The position numbers and the translations under genes were made by a program. A stretch of 64,000 nt of DNA from Lactifluus volemus (Eukaryota; Basidiomycota; Agaricomycetes; Russulales; Russulaceae), in the NCBI GenBank assembly GCA_022376515.1, contig WTXI01000205.1, positions 1 to 64,000 of the forward strand. Direction: 5' to 3'. Numbering within the stretch: position 1 is the stretch's first letter; each line of letters opens with the position of its first letter. A model generated the notes under the pieces. The model ran no database searches and was not told the origin of the DNA. It saw only the letters and a program-made list of their open reading frames with translations. Positions 35,708 to 46,204 of the stretch are shown piece by piece.

Positions 35708-36465
35708 CAGGCTCCAAGAGCAGGAGGAGCAGGACCTGGAGAGCTGTGGAGGCACTTGAGACTGGTGATTGGCTTTGCCACTTCTTTTCATCTTCTAGTT
35801 TGTGTCAATACCACTCCATCTCATTATGGAGTGGTATTGACAAAAACTAGAGGATGAAAACAATGCCATTGCCAGTCTTGACTCTTGAGTGCCTCCATGG
35901 TGAACTTGAAGTGACCCAATACTGGTCCAATATCAAGCTCCAATGCAACATTGGCCACATCAAATATGCTCCAAAAATTGAGGTTGATGAAGGCTGCACC
36001 GCAGACTGGGGTGCATTCTTGGCTGTGGAGGCAAAGGTCAAGAAATGCCTTTGAAGGGAGCGTGGTCGATCTTGGTGCGTTTCGATTCATCTTTCTCGCA
36101 TATCCCTCGTCTGACGAAATCAACCCATTATTTAGTATCCAAGTTTTCTCCTCTGGAGCTTGCCGAGATGTTCTATCCTGTGGCTGGTGGAGCGACCACG
36201 TTCAAGTATCCCGTGGGGAGGAAGCTCAAGATATTCGGCTGCACCACGAAGGAGGACCTCGCCGTCCCTGCAGAGTTCGACAATGAAGGCGAGCGATGCC
36301 TTATGGTCGGCAAAGACGGAACACCATCGACCTCACTGTCGGGCACTATGCCAGCTTAGAATCATTCACTCTCCATTCAGTTGGCGTCGAGTCCAAGGAG
36401 CTCGCCATCTACAACTCTGGCAGCAAGGCTATCGAAGTCTTCTCTGCTAAAGGAGACTGATCAGC
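35708..36465 (+). pseudogene. C-terminal half of a GDSG-type peptidase-like protein, inverted relative to its N-half
   Basis: The frames read, in order, LQEQEEQDLES, KLEDENNAIASL, LECLHGELEVTQYWSNIKL, DEGCTADWGAFLAVEAKV, (frameshift near 36043) AFEGSVVDL, an intron of about 60 nt ending TTTAG at 36134, SKFSPLELAEMFYPVAGGATTFKYPVGRKL, FDNEGERCLMVGKDG, (one-base deletion near 36321) TIDLTVGHYASLESFTLHSVG and EVFSAKGD, then a stop. I know this order from an uncharacterised family common in Agaricomycetes in which SAKGDSGSLV, a trypsin-like catalytic Ser motif, comes next. Here the sequence breaks at AKGD, just before the serine. At least two frameshifts, a hairpin insertion and the truncation make it a pseudogene. 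Confidence 0.65.
35743..35893. repeat. Long imperfect fold-back inside the C-half pseudogene
   Basis: The left arm (about 35743-35818, ending TCAATACCACTCC) is the imperfect reverse complement of the right arm (about 35829-35893, starting GGAGTGGTATTGA). A spacer of about 10 bp, ATCTCATTAT, separates them. The right arm carries sense sequence of the pseudogene (KLEDENNAIASL), so the left arm is an inverted copy of it. Confidence 0.7.
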
Positions 36466-37368
36466 AACTTCCTTGGTGATCTCGTCGAGACCGCGCTGGA
36501 ATCGAGTCGATTTCAGCGCGGCCTCGACGGACACATTCCACAAATGCGGACATGGTCCTTGGCTGCGCCGCCCTTGTGCAAATAATTGACGGTGGTGTTC
36601 TTGCACAGGACGTGACAATTGCTGAGCCTCGTAGACTTTGTCGCTAGGGTTACCGTCGTTGTCTTTGTTCTCGAGAAACCCACTGGGTAAGTGTGTCCTG
36701 GGAATCCTGACTGGCACATCACTGCGTTGGCCCCTCTAAATGTGTTGATATCGACTAGCAGCAATTCAGGCCGTTCAGGATTGATTACCCTAGATATTTA
36801 CATACCTGTTATTGATCCCAGCCTTATACACTATATGGCTGTGGATCTCAATCCGAGCGGTAATCACGACTGTTGATAGTTTTTACAAGCTAGTTAGCCT
36901 CTGCGGGACTCCCTCACTCCATTCTACTACAACGCCCTCGACATCGTTCTTCCGCAAAAGAGTAAGGATCTGCTGAGAGATATCGTGGGCGGTGTCGGTG
37001 GAGGTAGAACCGGGCAGGACGCCAATCCATATAACGACCGGACCGAGACCCTCCTTGTCCTCCTCTCCCGGCTGACCGTGTGTGAAGAAGCGGGCCAGGC
37101 TAATGGAGGACCACTGGATCTTTTCCGCCTTGAGGATTCGTCGCGAATATGGGGACGGACAGTATCATCCCAGACCTTATTCAGTGGGGGTACCGAAAAC
37201 TCCGCGGAGTGATTTGACGGGAATATGAGAAAATCTGCCAGCGGGCTTGGGGAATAGCGTAGTGAGGGAGTCGGAACGGTACACGAGTTCCGGGTGGTCA
37301 CCATCCCCAGCAATGCCGTTGTAATAGGTGGCTCCTCTCGTAAGCGTCGGGACCATGTCCAGACACAA
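36466..37368 (-). pseudogene. N-terminal half of the same peptidase-like protein, opposite strand
   Basis: Reading right to left the minus strand gives GRFSHIPVKSLRGVFGTP, LNKVWDDTVRPHIRD, LKAEKIQWSSISLARFFTHG, GLGPVVIWIGVLPGSTSTDTAHD, VEGVVVEWSEGVPQRL, then GFLENKDNDGNPSDKVY, LSNCHVLCKNTTVNY, AAKDHVRICGM and FQRGLDEITKEVADQ. These lie in three frames, so at least three indels have occurred, and a segment around 36770-36900 is unrelated. In the intact family these segments precede the block found at 35708-36465, and SNCHVL occupies the place of the trypsin-like catalytic His. The half ends at 36466, exactly where the other half ends on the opposite strand. Confidence 0.65.
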
Positions 37369-38488
37369 CGGTGGTGTCGCTGAGGGCAGAAAAGTTGGAC
37401 GTCATGGATGAGTCGCTTAAGGCTGTGGGAGCTCAGTTGTGTGACCTGGACCCAAACCCTTACAGTTAGTTAGAGGGGCCAACTGATGTGCTAGCAGTGA
37501 CTAGTCGTGACAGTCAGGAAAGTCGTCTGACCATGGGGGTCAGTGACTGCGAACAACCGTGACTCTGCCCAAGTCGCTGATGTAATGAATGATAAAACTT
37601 TGATAAGATTCAGATAAGATCAGATAAGTAATCGATGCAGTTTTTTGGCATTGCCACGTGATGAGAAAAGTCACTAGTCGTTTCACTTCAGTGACTTCAC
37701 TGACCGGTCACTGACTAGACCTGACCTTTGACTTCCACTCAGTGACTGTCCAACACTGGGTGAGAACGAACAATGTTTCAAGGTGACTGGTGCCTTGCAA
37801 GGTATTGATGCGGTCGCATAGAGATGCTCTAAAGAAGGCTTTCCTTTCACACTCAGTGTGGCTCATGACTCGGATCGGATCTTTTGGTTGATCTCAGCTA
37901 GGTGCTGAGATATATACGCGTGGAGCATTTTTCACCTTTTGCGTCGATGATGATGTTCCGGTTTTTTTCGCTCACCCACTGTATTCATTTGTAATATATG
38001 AATAAAATCGCAATCGCTATGCTCCGCTCGCAGAACCAAGAGGGATCGCAAAGAAAACCAAAAAGAAAAGAAAAAAAAAGCGGCGAACCAAAGATAAAGT
38101 GAAACTCTTGTCCAAGAAAAGAAAGATCAAAACCACCAGTAAAAAAAATCACACACTACATATTGTATGTACATGATGCCGTTTAAGCCAACGTCTTCGA
38201 TAAATAAGTTTCGTCAAAAGCGCGATGATGAGCCGGTCGTGAGAGAATAAATGCCAACGGTGATAGCGGTACAGATATGACGCGTGTGCGGCACACGGGG
38301 GTGGTGGTGGGTAAGGTGGCCTACGAAGGGAGAGGGAAGAGGGGAACATAGATGAAATAAGAACGTGGTGAATGGATCGCAGACAAGCAAAGCCATGTCA
38401 AAATGTTGAAAAAGAGAGAAAAGGTGAGGGTGAGAGATGGCGAAAAGCGAAAAGAATAAGGGAAAAAATCATCAGATCCACAAAAACG
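37369..38488. other. Intergenic stretch rich in AGTGAC/GTCACT motifs
   Basis: Between about 37490 and 37755 the hexamer AGTGAC or its complement occurs at least six times, several inside palindromes such as ACTAGT and GACCGGTC. AT-rich GATAAG direct repeats (about 37600-37625) lie in the same stretch. From 38150 on is probably forkhead 3' UTR. No gene is supported. Confidence 0.45.
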
Positions 38489-41363
38489 TTACCACATGCG
38501 GGTCCAGCGCTCCGGACTTTGCGTATTCGGGCTCTCATACAGCAGCGCGCGCTGCGCAAAGCCAACCGGACTTTCGTGTGGTTGCAAGCCACCCATGCCG
38601 GCGGTGCGGCTGGGCGTGGCCTGCGCGCCAAGACGCGCGAGCTCTTCGTCGAGCAGCGTGGCGGGGTCATGCGGGTCAAAGAGGGCACGCAGCGGCGAGT
38701 CGCTGGTCACGCCCATGAACATGAGTTTGCGCGGCGTGACGGGGGTGAAGGGGGTGAATTGCAGCGAGGTGCGCCGGCGCGAGGGTGTGCGTATCAGGTT
38801 CTCTGAGTCTTCCGTCGCGTGATGGTGATGGTGGTGGTGGCCGTCGTCTTTCGGTGGTAGGTTGGCGTCGCCGTGAGAAAGGGATGGGACAGGCGGGGGT
38901 GGGGGGTTCAGATGGGACTTGTAGTGTGCCAGGCTCGGCGACGGACTCATGTGCACGCCTAGATGTGAGAGGGGCGTTCGGGCGGCAGAGAGATGGTGCT
39001 CTGAAGGCTTCTGAGGCGGCGTACAAGGACGACCCTCCGGCGTAAGCAGCGGTTTTACTGTAGTGGGGAACACATTCTTGAGAGGCGGAGTAGATGATCT
39101 TGGATTTTGAGCTCGAGGTCGGACGTTATGACGGACAAGGGTCGGCGACTCTGGTGCAGGGGGCAAAGAAGGTTTCTGCGACGAGTGAGGACCAATCGTA
39201 GATGAATGAATCGACCGTTACTCACCGTAGACGAATCTTTCGCCGTTGCCTTTTCTTTGCCTTTCTTGGATTTTCCCTTGGGTTTCGCAGCTGCTGCCTC
39301 CAAGATCTCGACCGCAGATTTCGGGTTTAATAGGGTCACTCCCGGAGCAAGTGCGTCAAGGGGTGCATCTTCAGGGACGACCAAGAATGCGGTGATATCA
39401 AATTTCGGTGATACCGAAGTTGACGCTCGAGACGATGCAGAGGCCTGAACAGGGACATCGTGGTCGTCCATGTCCTCCGGTGGACTAGAAGAGCTGTTGT
39501 TGGGAATAAGGTCTGGAAGAGATACAGATGAGGATGAGGTCGGTGGCAAGGATGGTGAGGGTGACTCTTCTGGCTCCGTCTTGATACGAGATACACAAGA
39601 TGATGAGGTAGAGGGACGAGATATTGGGGGCGCAGAGGTGGGTGCTTCCGTGGACACTGGATTGTATGCCGAGCCAGGGGGCAGAACAGGAAAGATGACG
39701 CCTGCAGGTACAGAGTGAGGATGAGGCATGACATAGGGAGTATAATATGGTTGATGGTGCGTGCCAGGACGCGGACCGGGAAACATAGGTGGCCCAGGGT
39801 ATGCCACGGCTGGAAGAGTGGACATCGGGATGCCCATATGCGGATGTAACGCTGGAGGGATTGGCTCTTGAGATGACGCTTCGGTCTTTGCCTTTTTCCG
39901 TCTGGGTTTCCGCGTAGGCGTATCCTCAACTGGTCGCTTGCGGTTGTTCACATTGCGCGCCTTGTCCTTCTGTTGCATATCCGCGCAAAATTCCTTGCGG
40001 AACCCGCCGCCTGCGAAACAGTCAAGGTCTTGATCGAAAATTGCCCAGAGGGTACGCCCGGCCGCGCGATCACGCTGTACCTTGCGAAAAACAATGGTCG
40101 TACTGAGTACATGTCGGATGGAATTCATCCAGGTCTGCTCATTGCGCTTAAAGTGAGGGTAAACGATGGTAATGTAGTCGTAGATTTCTTGTAACGTCAG
40201 GCGGTGTTCTGGAGAGGCAAGAATGGCTTGGCCGATCAAGGCAGCATAAGGGAGATCGGGTTTGATGAGAGAGTATGGGCCTGGCGGCAATTTAAATGGT
40301 AGATCATCATACTCGTCCTCTGTTGGCTCAGGTCCCATTGGCCCGGGTGACGACACGATGTTAACGATAGGGCGGACTGGACTTGACGACGGGGTAGAGG
40401 GACCTGGTGATGACGGGGGGAGGGGGGCAGTCTTGTAGTAACTGCGACGCGGGGTGACCGGAGGGAGAGAGGATCCCGTCTGAATAACAAGAGGTAAGGA
40501 CACCAGCACAGCAAAGCAAGGGGTGCTACACACCTTTTGGGAAGTCCCCGCGAGGGAGTTGCTCTCACTTGGTATAGAGGAAGCCACGCTACTCCGACGG
40601 GAGCGAGAGGGGGAAGGAGACTCGGCACGAGGAACGAAGGAGTCCTAGAGATGGAAAGCGTCAATATGACATCGACCTTATCAAGCTATACCAACAGTGC
40701 GACTGTGCCTGGGTGTAACTGTCTGATACAAGACGGTATCTCGATAATAGCGGCCGGCTCGACCGGGCGTGGTAGACTGCGATTGAGAATCCTGGGTAGC
40801 GTAAAATGAGCCAAGCGGGACAGTAATATTTTGCGGTTTCTCACCTGCGAGGGACCGAGATTTGAAGGAAGAGAATCGTCGGTCGTCTTGACGCGTCCAG
40901 AGTCGCGTGGGCGAGCAGACGCGCGTAAGGAAGAACGGGTGGTGGGCGAATGAGGTAGCGTAGGGCTGGTATCGCGGTCCCGCCTGCTACGACGCTCTCT
41001 CTTACTGCGCCTATTCTGACGTTCGATGATTTCGTCCATGCTTTCGAAGCGACGGAGGGAGGACGAAGCGGTGGGCTCGACCGGTTCAGTCTTGATGGGG
41101 GTGGCGGGTGGGAGGGAAGGCGCGTCGGCTGCAGATATAGAGCGCGATTTTGCGCGAAGAGTTTGTGGGAGTGGAGTGGGACTTTTAACGCTGTCGGTAT
41201 CAGACTCTACCATGGCGAATGCACGAAAAGAGTTGGCGTTTTCGGCAGTGAGAAACTGGCGCATTTGATCGCTGTGACGCGTCAAGTCGTCGCGTGTCAT
41301 ACCAAGATTTTGAAGGAGTTGAGACATGGGTGAGATTGGGTGGGAGTTGTTCGAGTCATCCAT
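38489..41363 (-). CDS. Forkhead transcription factor
   Basis: A nuclear DNA-binding protein. The start is the ATG at 41361-41363 (MDDSNNSHPISPMSQ). Introns lie at about 40665-40855, 40484-40532 and 39179-39226. The forkhead winged helix is at about 40275-39985: PDLPYAALIGQAILASPEHRLTLQEIYDYIT, then FKRNEQTWMNSIRHVLS (recognition helix, N-S-I-R-H), then GRTLWAIFDQD. The usual K-P-P-Y-S-Y opening is P-D-L-P-Y-A. A basic patch (RKRPVEDTPTRKPRRKK) could be a nuclear signal. Long Ser/Pro-rich tails, two KTEPxE sumoylation-like sites, a seven-His run and a conserved C-terminal segment (LMFMGVTSDSPLRALFDPHD) follow. The latter resembles fungal cell-cycle forkheads, but I cannot choose between Fkh and Hcm1 types. 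Confidence 0.8.
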
Positions 41364-41516
41364 GTGGTGGTCAGAGAGGAAAGAGGAGGTGAGTGAGAGA
41401 GTGAGTGAGTGTTTCGATGTGCTCAGACTGTGGAGCGAACCGAAGCAACTTTTGAGGTACCTGTTTAGTCCTAATAAGGTATCGCGGACTCTAAACTGGG
41501 CTTAATATTATTAATA

Positions 41517-42725
41517 TTATGTAATAATACGACTACGACCGGCGCTGCCCAATTGTACTTCACTCGTGCCCAACTGTCCAGGTCGGTATTCGATCTCTTC
41601 CCCCTTCGTGAATATGTTGCCATCTACCTCGGGGAATGTCGTAGTAGGAAGCCGCACCATCTCCGGTAGTGTCTTCGTCAAGTACAGTCGATGAAGCGCA
41701 TCCTCCGCAGCCTGTAAGTAAAGGTGACGTGAGATCCTTACCCGGTCGAAACTTGGTCGGGAGGGAGACCATACCCGGTATTCTGCCATCTTCAACGAGC
41801 TTCCGAATCCTTCTCCAAGTTGCTCAGTCCCACTGTAGACGCCAACAACAAAGACGGGCGAATTGGATAATCGACCCGTCTCTTTCAGTAACCTGTGAGA
41901 GGGATGCCATCAAGCCCGCTAGACACGGAAGACGTGTTTCGTTCATACGCACCTCGAGATGGGCTTTTCGCGGCCAAACTTGGCAACCGTTTCTGCCAAG
42001 GCTACCTTGGGGTCGCGGAATTTTAACATCTTACGTAGGTCGACCTCTCGACTGAGGAAAAACTGATGTGTGAATTTACGAGCAGAAGCTAGAGAGCGCC
42101 GATGATATATGAGTGCGACGAGAGAGCGAGGTATCGATGATAATGCATCATGGTGCAGCACCGCCGGTTTGAGTGGCGTCGACGGCTTTTAAAAAGAGAA
42201 AAGAGAAAGATGAGAGGAGCTCGAAGAAATGGAGGGGCTCAAACGTACCGTCCTATTCCAACGTAGCAAGGGTGCGGCACCGACCTCCTTTGCAACATTG
42301 ACACACGTGTTAGGGCCCACGTATGCGCTCACAGCTGCTTTTAAGACACGCGTTGGCATGTGAGGGTATGAGGTAGCAACAAACTCGGACGCAAAAAGGC
42401 CGAGCAAGGCATTGCCCAAGTTGGATAAATTCCCATTGGCTGAAGGGGGCTTCTGATTGGGGAAGCGTTTGGCGAAGAGGGGAAGAGCGGATGGATGTGT
42501 GCAAGCTTGCTCGAGCTCAGGTATCTGGAGCACTGAACCAAACCCTATGCGGTGACTCAACGCAGAAAGGGCCGATGGTGGATTTGGTTGCAGCGAGGAC
42601 CATGACTCTGGAGAGAAAGTAGAGGATGAAGAGCTGGCTGCGAGGGCCTCTTTTGGTGGAAAGCGAGTTAAAGAGGAGAGTGGGACCGAGGCCAATTTTG
42701 CACCAGTCGAAGCCAGACGGCTCAT
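41517..42725 (-). CDS. MRPL3: Mitochondrial large ribosomal subunit protein mL44
   Basis: An RNase III-fold protein of the mitochondrial ribosome exit region. The start is the ATG at 42723-42725; the N-terminus ([18 protein letters not shown]) is basic, as in import presequences. Four exons: [52 protein letters not shown] and [29 protein letters not shown], then [62 protein letters not shown] (double-stranded RNA-binding-like region) and [12 protein letters not shown] near the C-terminus. Catalytic acids of RNase III are not evident, as expected. It is divergent from the PMT gene, with a MITE in the shared upstream DNA. Confidence 0.85.
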
Positions 42726-42862
42726 TGGTTCAGGATTGAAGGTCGTCCGTCTGTGTAAGCGCGCGTCTACTGTCCCTCAAGTCTACAGTCTAATTTTTTA
42801 CATTACAACATCAATACAAATCACAGCCAGCTATTTAAATTGGTAATATAAAAGTACAAGTA

Positions 42863-43026
42863 CAGTTGAAGCTCTCATAGCTCATAGTGATCCGTGGACA
42901 CCTGGGGCTATGGGTTATGAGGGATTATGGGGTATGAGGGATGCCAATAACCCTGAAAACCAACTTGGTAGACGTATATGAGGGATTATGCGTTATGAGA
43001 GCTATGGGTTATGAGAGCTTCAACTG
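42863..43026. mobile_element. 164-bp MITE with perfect 17-bp inverted ends and TA target duplication
   Basis: Ends CAGTTGAAGCTCTCATA (42863-42879) and its exact reverse complement TATGAGAGCTTCAACTG (43010-43026) are each flanked by TA. The TA flank and CAGT-like ends fit the Tc1/mariner group. Sub-terminal GGGATTATG/TATGAG motifs recur imperfectly inside (about 42916-42945 and 42977-43000). There is no coding capacity. The flanks read CAAG on both sides, which may be chance. It lies between the divergent mL44 and PMT1 start codons. Confidence 0.8.
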
Positions 43027-43148
43027 TACAAGTATTGTGTACATTCTCTGTATCCCAAGTGATCACAGTGCACGTGACAAGGGTTGAACCCATTTCGCCA
43101 AAGTGTTGAATCCAACAAACCGCCACGCTCACCCTGTTACCACTCACC

Positions 43149-45999
43149 ATGTCCGATACCTCTTCCGCTCGATTACGGAACAGAACGCAAAGAAGAGTTT
43201 CCTCTCGTAGAGACCCTTCACCTTGTCCTGATGATGACATTGATCCCCCTCAAGACCCTGTGCGCCGTCATGCCTTGTATTTCCCCACTCTACTCATTTT
43301 TTTTTCCGTCTCTAGGATTCCCGCACCCCACTCGAACTTCTCTTAGAGTCCCATGAAGCCAGCATGGTCATCGTCGGCGTTCTCACCATTCTTGCATTCG
43401 CCCTACGCTTCTATAAAATAAATCACCCAGATCAAGTAGTGTTCGTTCGTTTCTACTTGCCTTTCGTTCATCTTCAGTCTCATCATTTGGCCTCGTAGAT
43501 TTGACGAAGTTCACTTTGGCAAATTCGCCGCCTATTATATCTTACGCGAGTACTATTTCGACGTGCACCCGCCCTTTGCCAAGCTCCTTTTCGGCCTCGC
43601 TGGCTGGTTCGTCGGATTCGATGGCAACTTCAGCTTTGAGAATATCGGCGACAGTTATACCGAAAACCATGTTCCTTACGTGGGCATGCGCGCTTTACCC
43701 GCAATCCTTGGTAGTCTCACCATCCCGGTTGTCTACGGCATCATGAAAGAGAGCGGATACGGCAATGTCATCGCTGCCTTTTCTGCATCCATCGTCCTCT
43801 TTGGTCAGTACAATCTTCTGTAGTCTGCTACTGGCCTTCAACCTTACCTTTTCGCCTGAAGACAACGCACATGTTGCCCAGTCCCGCCTCATACTGTTAG
43901 ACGCCACTCTCATATTTTTCCTATCTCTCACCATGTATTCCTACATCCGCTTCCGCAAGCTGCGATACTTGTATGTCCAACCTTGTCATCTTTCAAACGC
44001 CATCGCTCACCACCCATTAGAGCGTTCACCCCCGAGTGGTGGGGCTGGCTGATCGCTACCGGTATCTTTATGGCCTGTACCTGGGGCTCTAAGGTGAACG
44101 GTGTACTTGCCGTCTTTGCCATCGGCGTCGCTGTTCTCGTCGATTTATGGGACCTTTTGGACCACCGAAAGAACCCGTCCATGGTCCGTACCCATTTGAG
44201 TTCCGAGTGTCACTCTGATGCCCTCTCAGGAACTCTTCTACCGCCATTTCGTAGCCCGCGCAATTGGGTTGATCCTCATTCCCTTCATCGTTTACCTATC
44301 GTTTTTCTGGATCCACTTTGCCATCCTTACTCACTCGGGCACCGGCGATACCTTCATGAGCCCCCGGTTCCAGGAGAGCTTGGCAGGAAACGAGTTGTTG
44401 ATGAACAGCATTGGTAATACCTTACTTTCTCTTCAACATCTCACATACTTACCTTCATCTCAGAGCTCAGGTATTTTGACACCATCACTTTAAAACACAA
44501 GGATACCAAGGTTTTGCTGCATTCTCATCCCGAACGTTACCCACTGCGCTATGAGGACGGTCGTGTCAGTAGCCAAGGTAATGGCGTCTCAATGGCACGA
44601 TGCACGTCTCTGACAGTTCTTCAGGCCAACAAGTCACAGGCTACGGTCACGCCGATGAAAACAACTGGTGGCAAGTCGTTCCCACAAAGGCTCTGCCCGA
44701 GACGGGTCGTGGTCGTATCGTTCGCCACAACGATGTCATCCAACTATTGCACGTCACCACAGAGACCTATCTCCTAACTCACGACGTCGCATCCCCGCTT
44801 ATGCCTACCAATCAGGAATTCACGACCTGGCCGAGGGATGACCTCTCACGGTATAACGACACCCTCTTCCAGCTTACCTTGAATGGTGCGCACGAAGGTG
44901 AAGCCGTCAGGAGCAAGAGCGGTTACCTCCGGCTCATACATGTCCCGACCAGGGTGTCACTCTGGAGCCACCGTGACCAGCTCCCTGACTGGGCGTTCAA
45001 ACAGCAAGAGGTCAACGGAGATAAAAACCCAGTGGACCGTGGCAACGTTTGGTACGTCGACGAGATCATCTCTGGGGAAGGTGCGTCGTCGTTCCATTCT
45101 TGCATTCGCTCTCTAAAATGAATTATCGTATCCCCAGATGGCGAAGATGTGTTGGCTAGAAATACCGGACAACAGACGAAATCTCCCAAGCGCCTCGGTT
45201 TCTTCAGTAAATTCTTCGAACTCCAACTCCTCATGTTGCAGCACAACGCCGGCTTGACCGCGTCACATCCCTACGCAAGTTCCCCGATCAACTGGCCGTT
45301 CCTCTTGAGCGGCATTAGCTTCTGGACGCAATCAGAGGGACAGAAACAAATTTATCTCATCGGCAACATTATCGGCTGGTGGTCCTGTGCTCTTGCCTTG
45401 TCTCTGTACGTAGGTATCCTCGGTGCAGATTTACTCGCCAAGAGGCGAGGCATAGACCCCATCCCGATCCGTAAGTCGAACTTTATACCCGAGTGGCCAA
45501 TTCGACTCTCACATGCGTGATCAATAGCCGTTCGCAACCGCATGTGGAACTCTGCGGGCTTCTTTGCCGTAGTGTGGTTTATTCATTACTCCCCATTCTT
45601 CCTCATGAGTCGACAACTATTCATCCATCACTACCTGCCTTCTCATCTAGCGTCTGCCCTTGTCGCCGGTGCAGTGCTTCACTTCCTCTTATCGGAATCC
45701 ATCGAATACCCGATATCCGTGCTAGGGCACGGCACCAGACGGCGCCCGAGGCAGTGGGCAGAGCTTGGTACTCGGGCCCCTATCATTGTCGTGATCTCCT
45801 TTGTCATATTATTTGCGGCTTTCGTTTACCTTGCTCCGATAACTTATGGCACCCCAGGGTATGTTTTTCATGCGTGTCGCTCGCTCGTGGCTGCGTAGCT
45901 GACGTTGCTATTAGATTGGAAGGCCATCAGGTCAACGCTAAACGATTGCTATCTTCCTGGACGCTTCACTTTGCTGCCAAGCCATACGAAGAGTCGTGA
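43149..45999 (+). CDS. PMT1: Dolichyl-phosphate-mannose-protein mannosyltransferase (Pmt1-like)
   Basis: An ER-membrane glycosyltransferase that transfers mannose from Dol-P-Man to Ser/Thr of secretory proteins. The start is the ATG at 43149 (MSDTSSARLRNRTQ). About a dozen exons join. Luminal loop 1 has [32 protein letters not shown], with the Asp-Glu pair needed for catalysis. Later come DGNFSFENIGDSYTENHVPYVGMR, DNAHVAQSRLILLDATLIFF and TCTWGSKVNG-type membrane stretches. The MIR region includes HADENNWWQVVPT and DVIQLLHVTTETYLLTHD. The C-terminal membrane part includes GISFWTQSEGQKQIYLIGNIIGWW, which favours the PMT1 subfamily over PMT2 and PMT4. The ending is LEGHQVNAKRLLSSWTLHFAAKPYEES. 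Frames rejoin at all introns checked. Confidence 0.85.
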
Positions 46000-46204
46000 T
46001 CGCGAGGAGGATAAGGATTTTGAGGGGTTGGGTTTTTTTTTTACGATTATTGTCCAAACTATCTCCCCGAATTGTATCTAGCGTCTGAGTTGTGATAAAT
46101 AAGCTCTTATAAAGTTGATGACCGGAATTTCGCTTCCGAGTCCGCTGCGCCGCGGTTTGCGGGTGAACTAATTGGTACAGCTTGCTCTTCCCCATTTCTC
46201 TATA

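Noticed and set aside
37369..37770. Possible LTR with TG...CA ends in the AGTGAC-rich region
   Set aside because: Candidate ends do not give matching target duplications, and no internal landmarks are present.
43077..43130. GGGTTGAACCC, resembling a tRNA T-arm
   Set aside because: No acceptor stem, anticodon arm or D-arm could be folded around it. No tRNA gene was found in the window.
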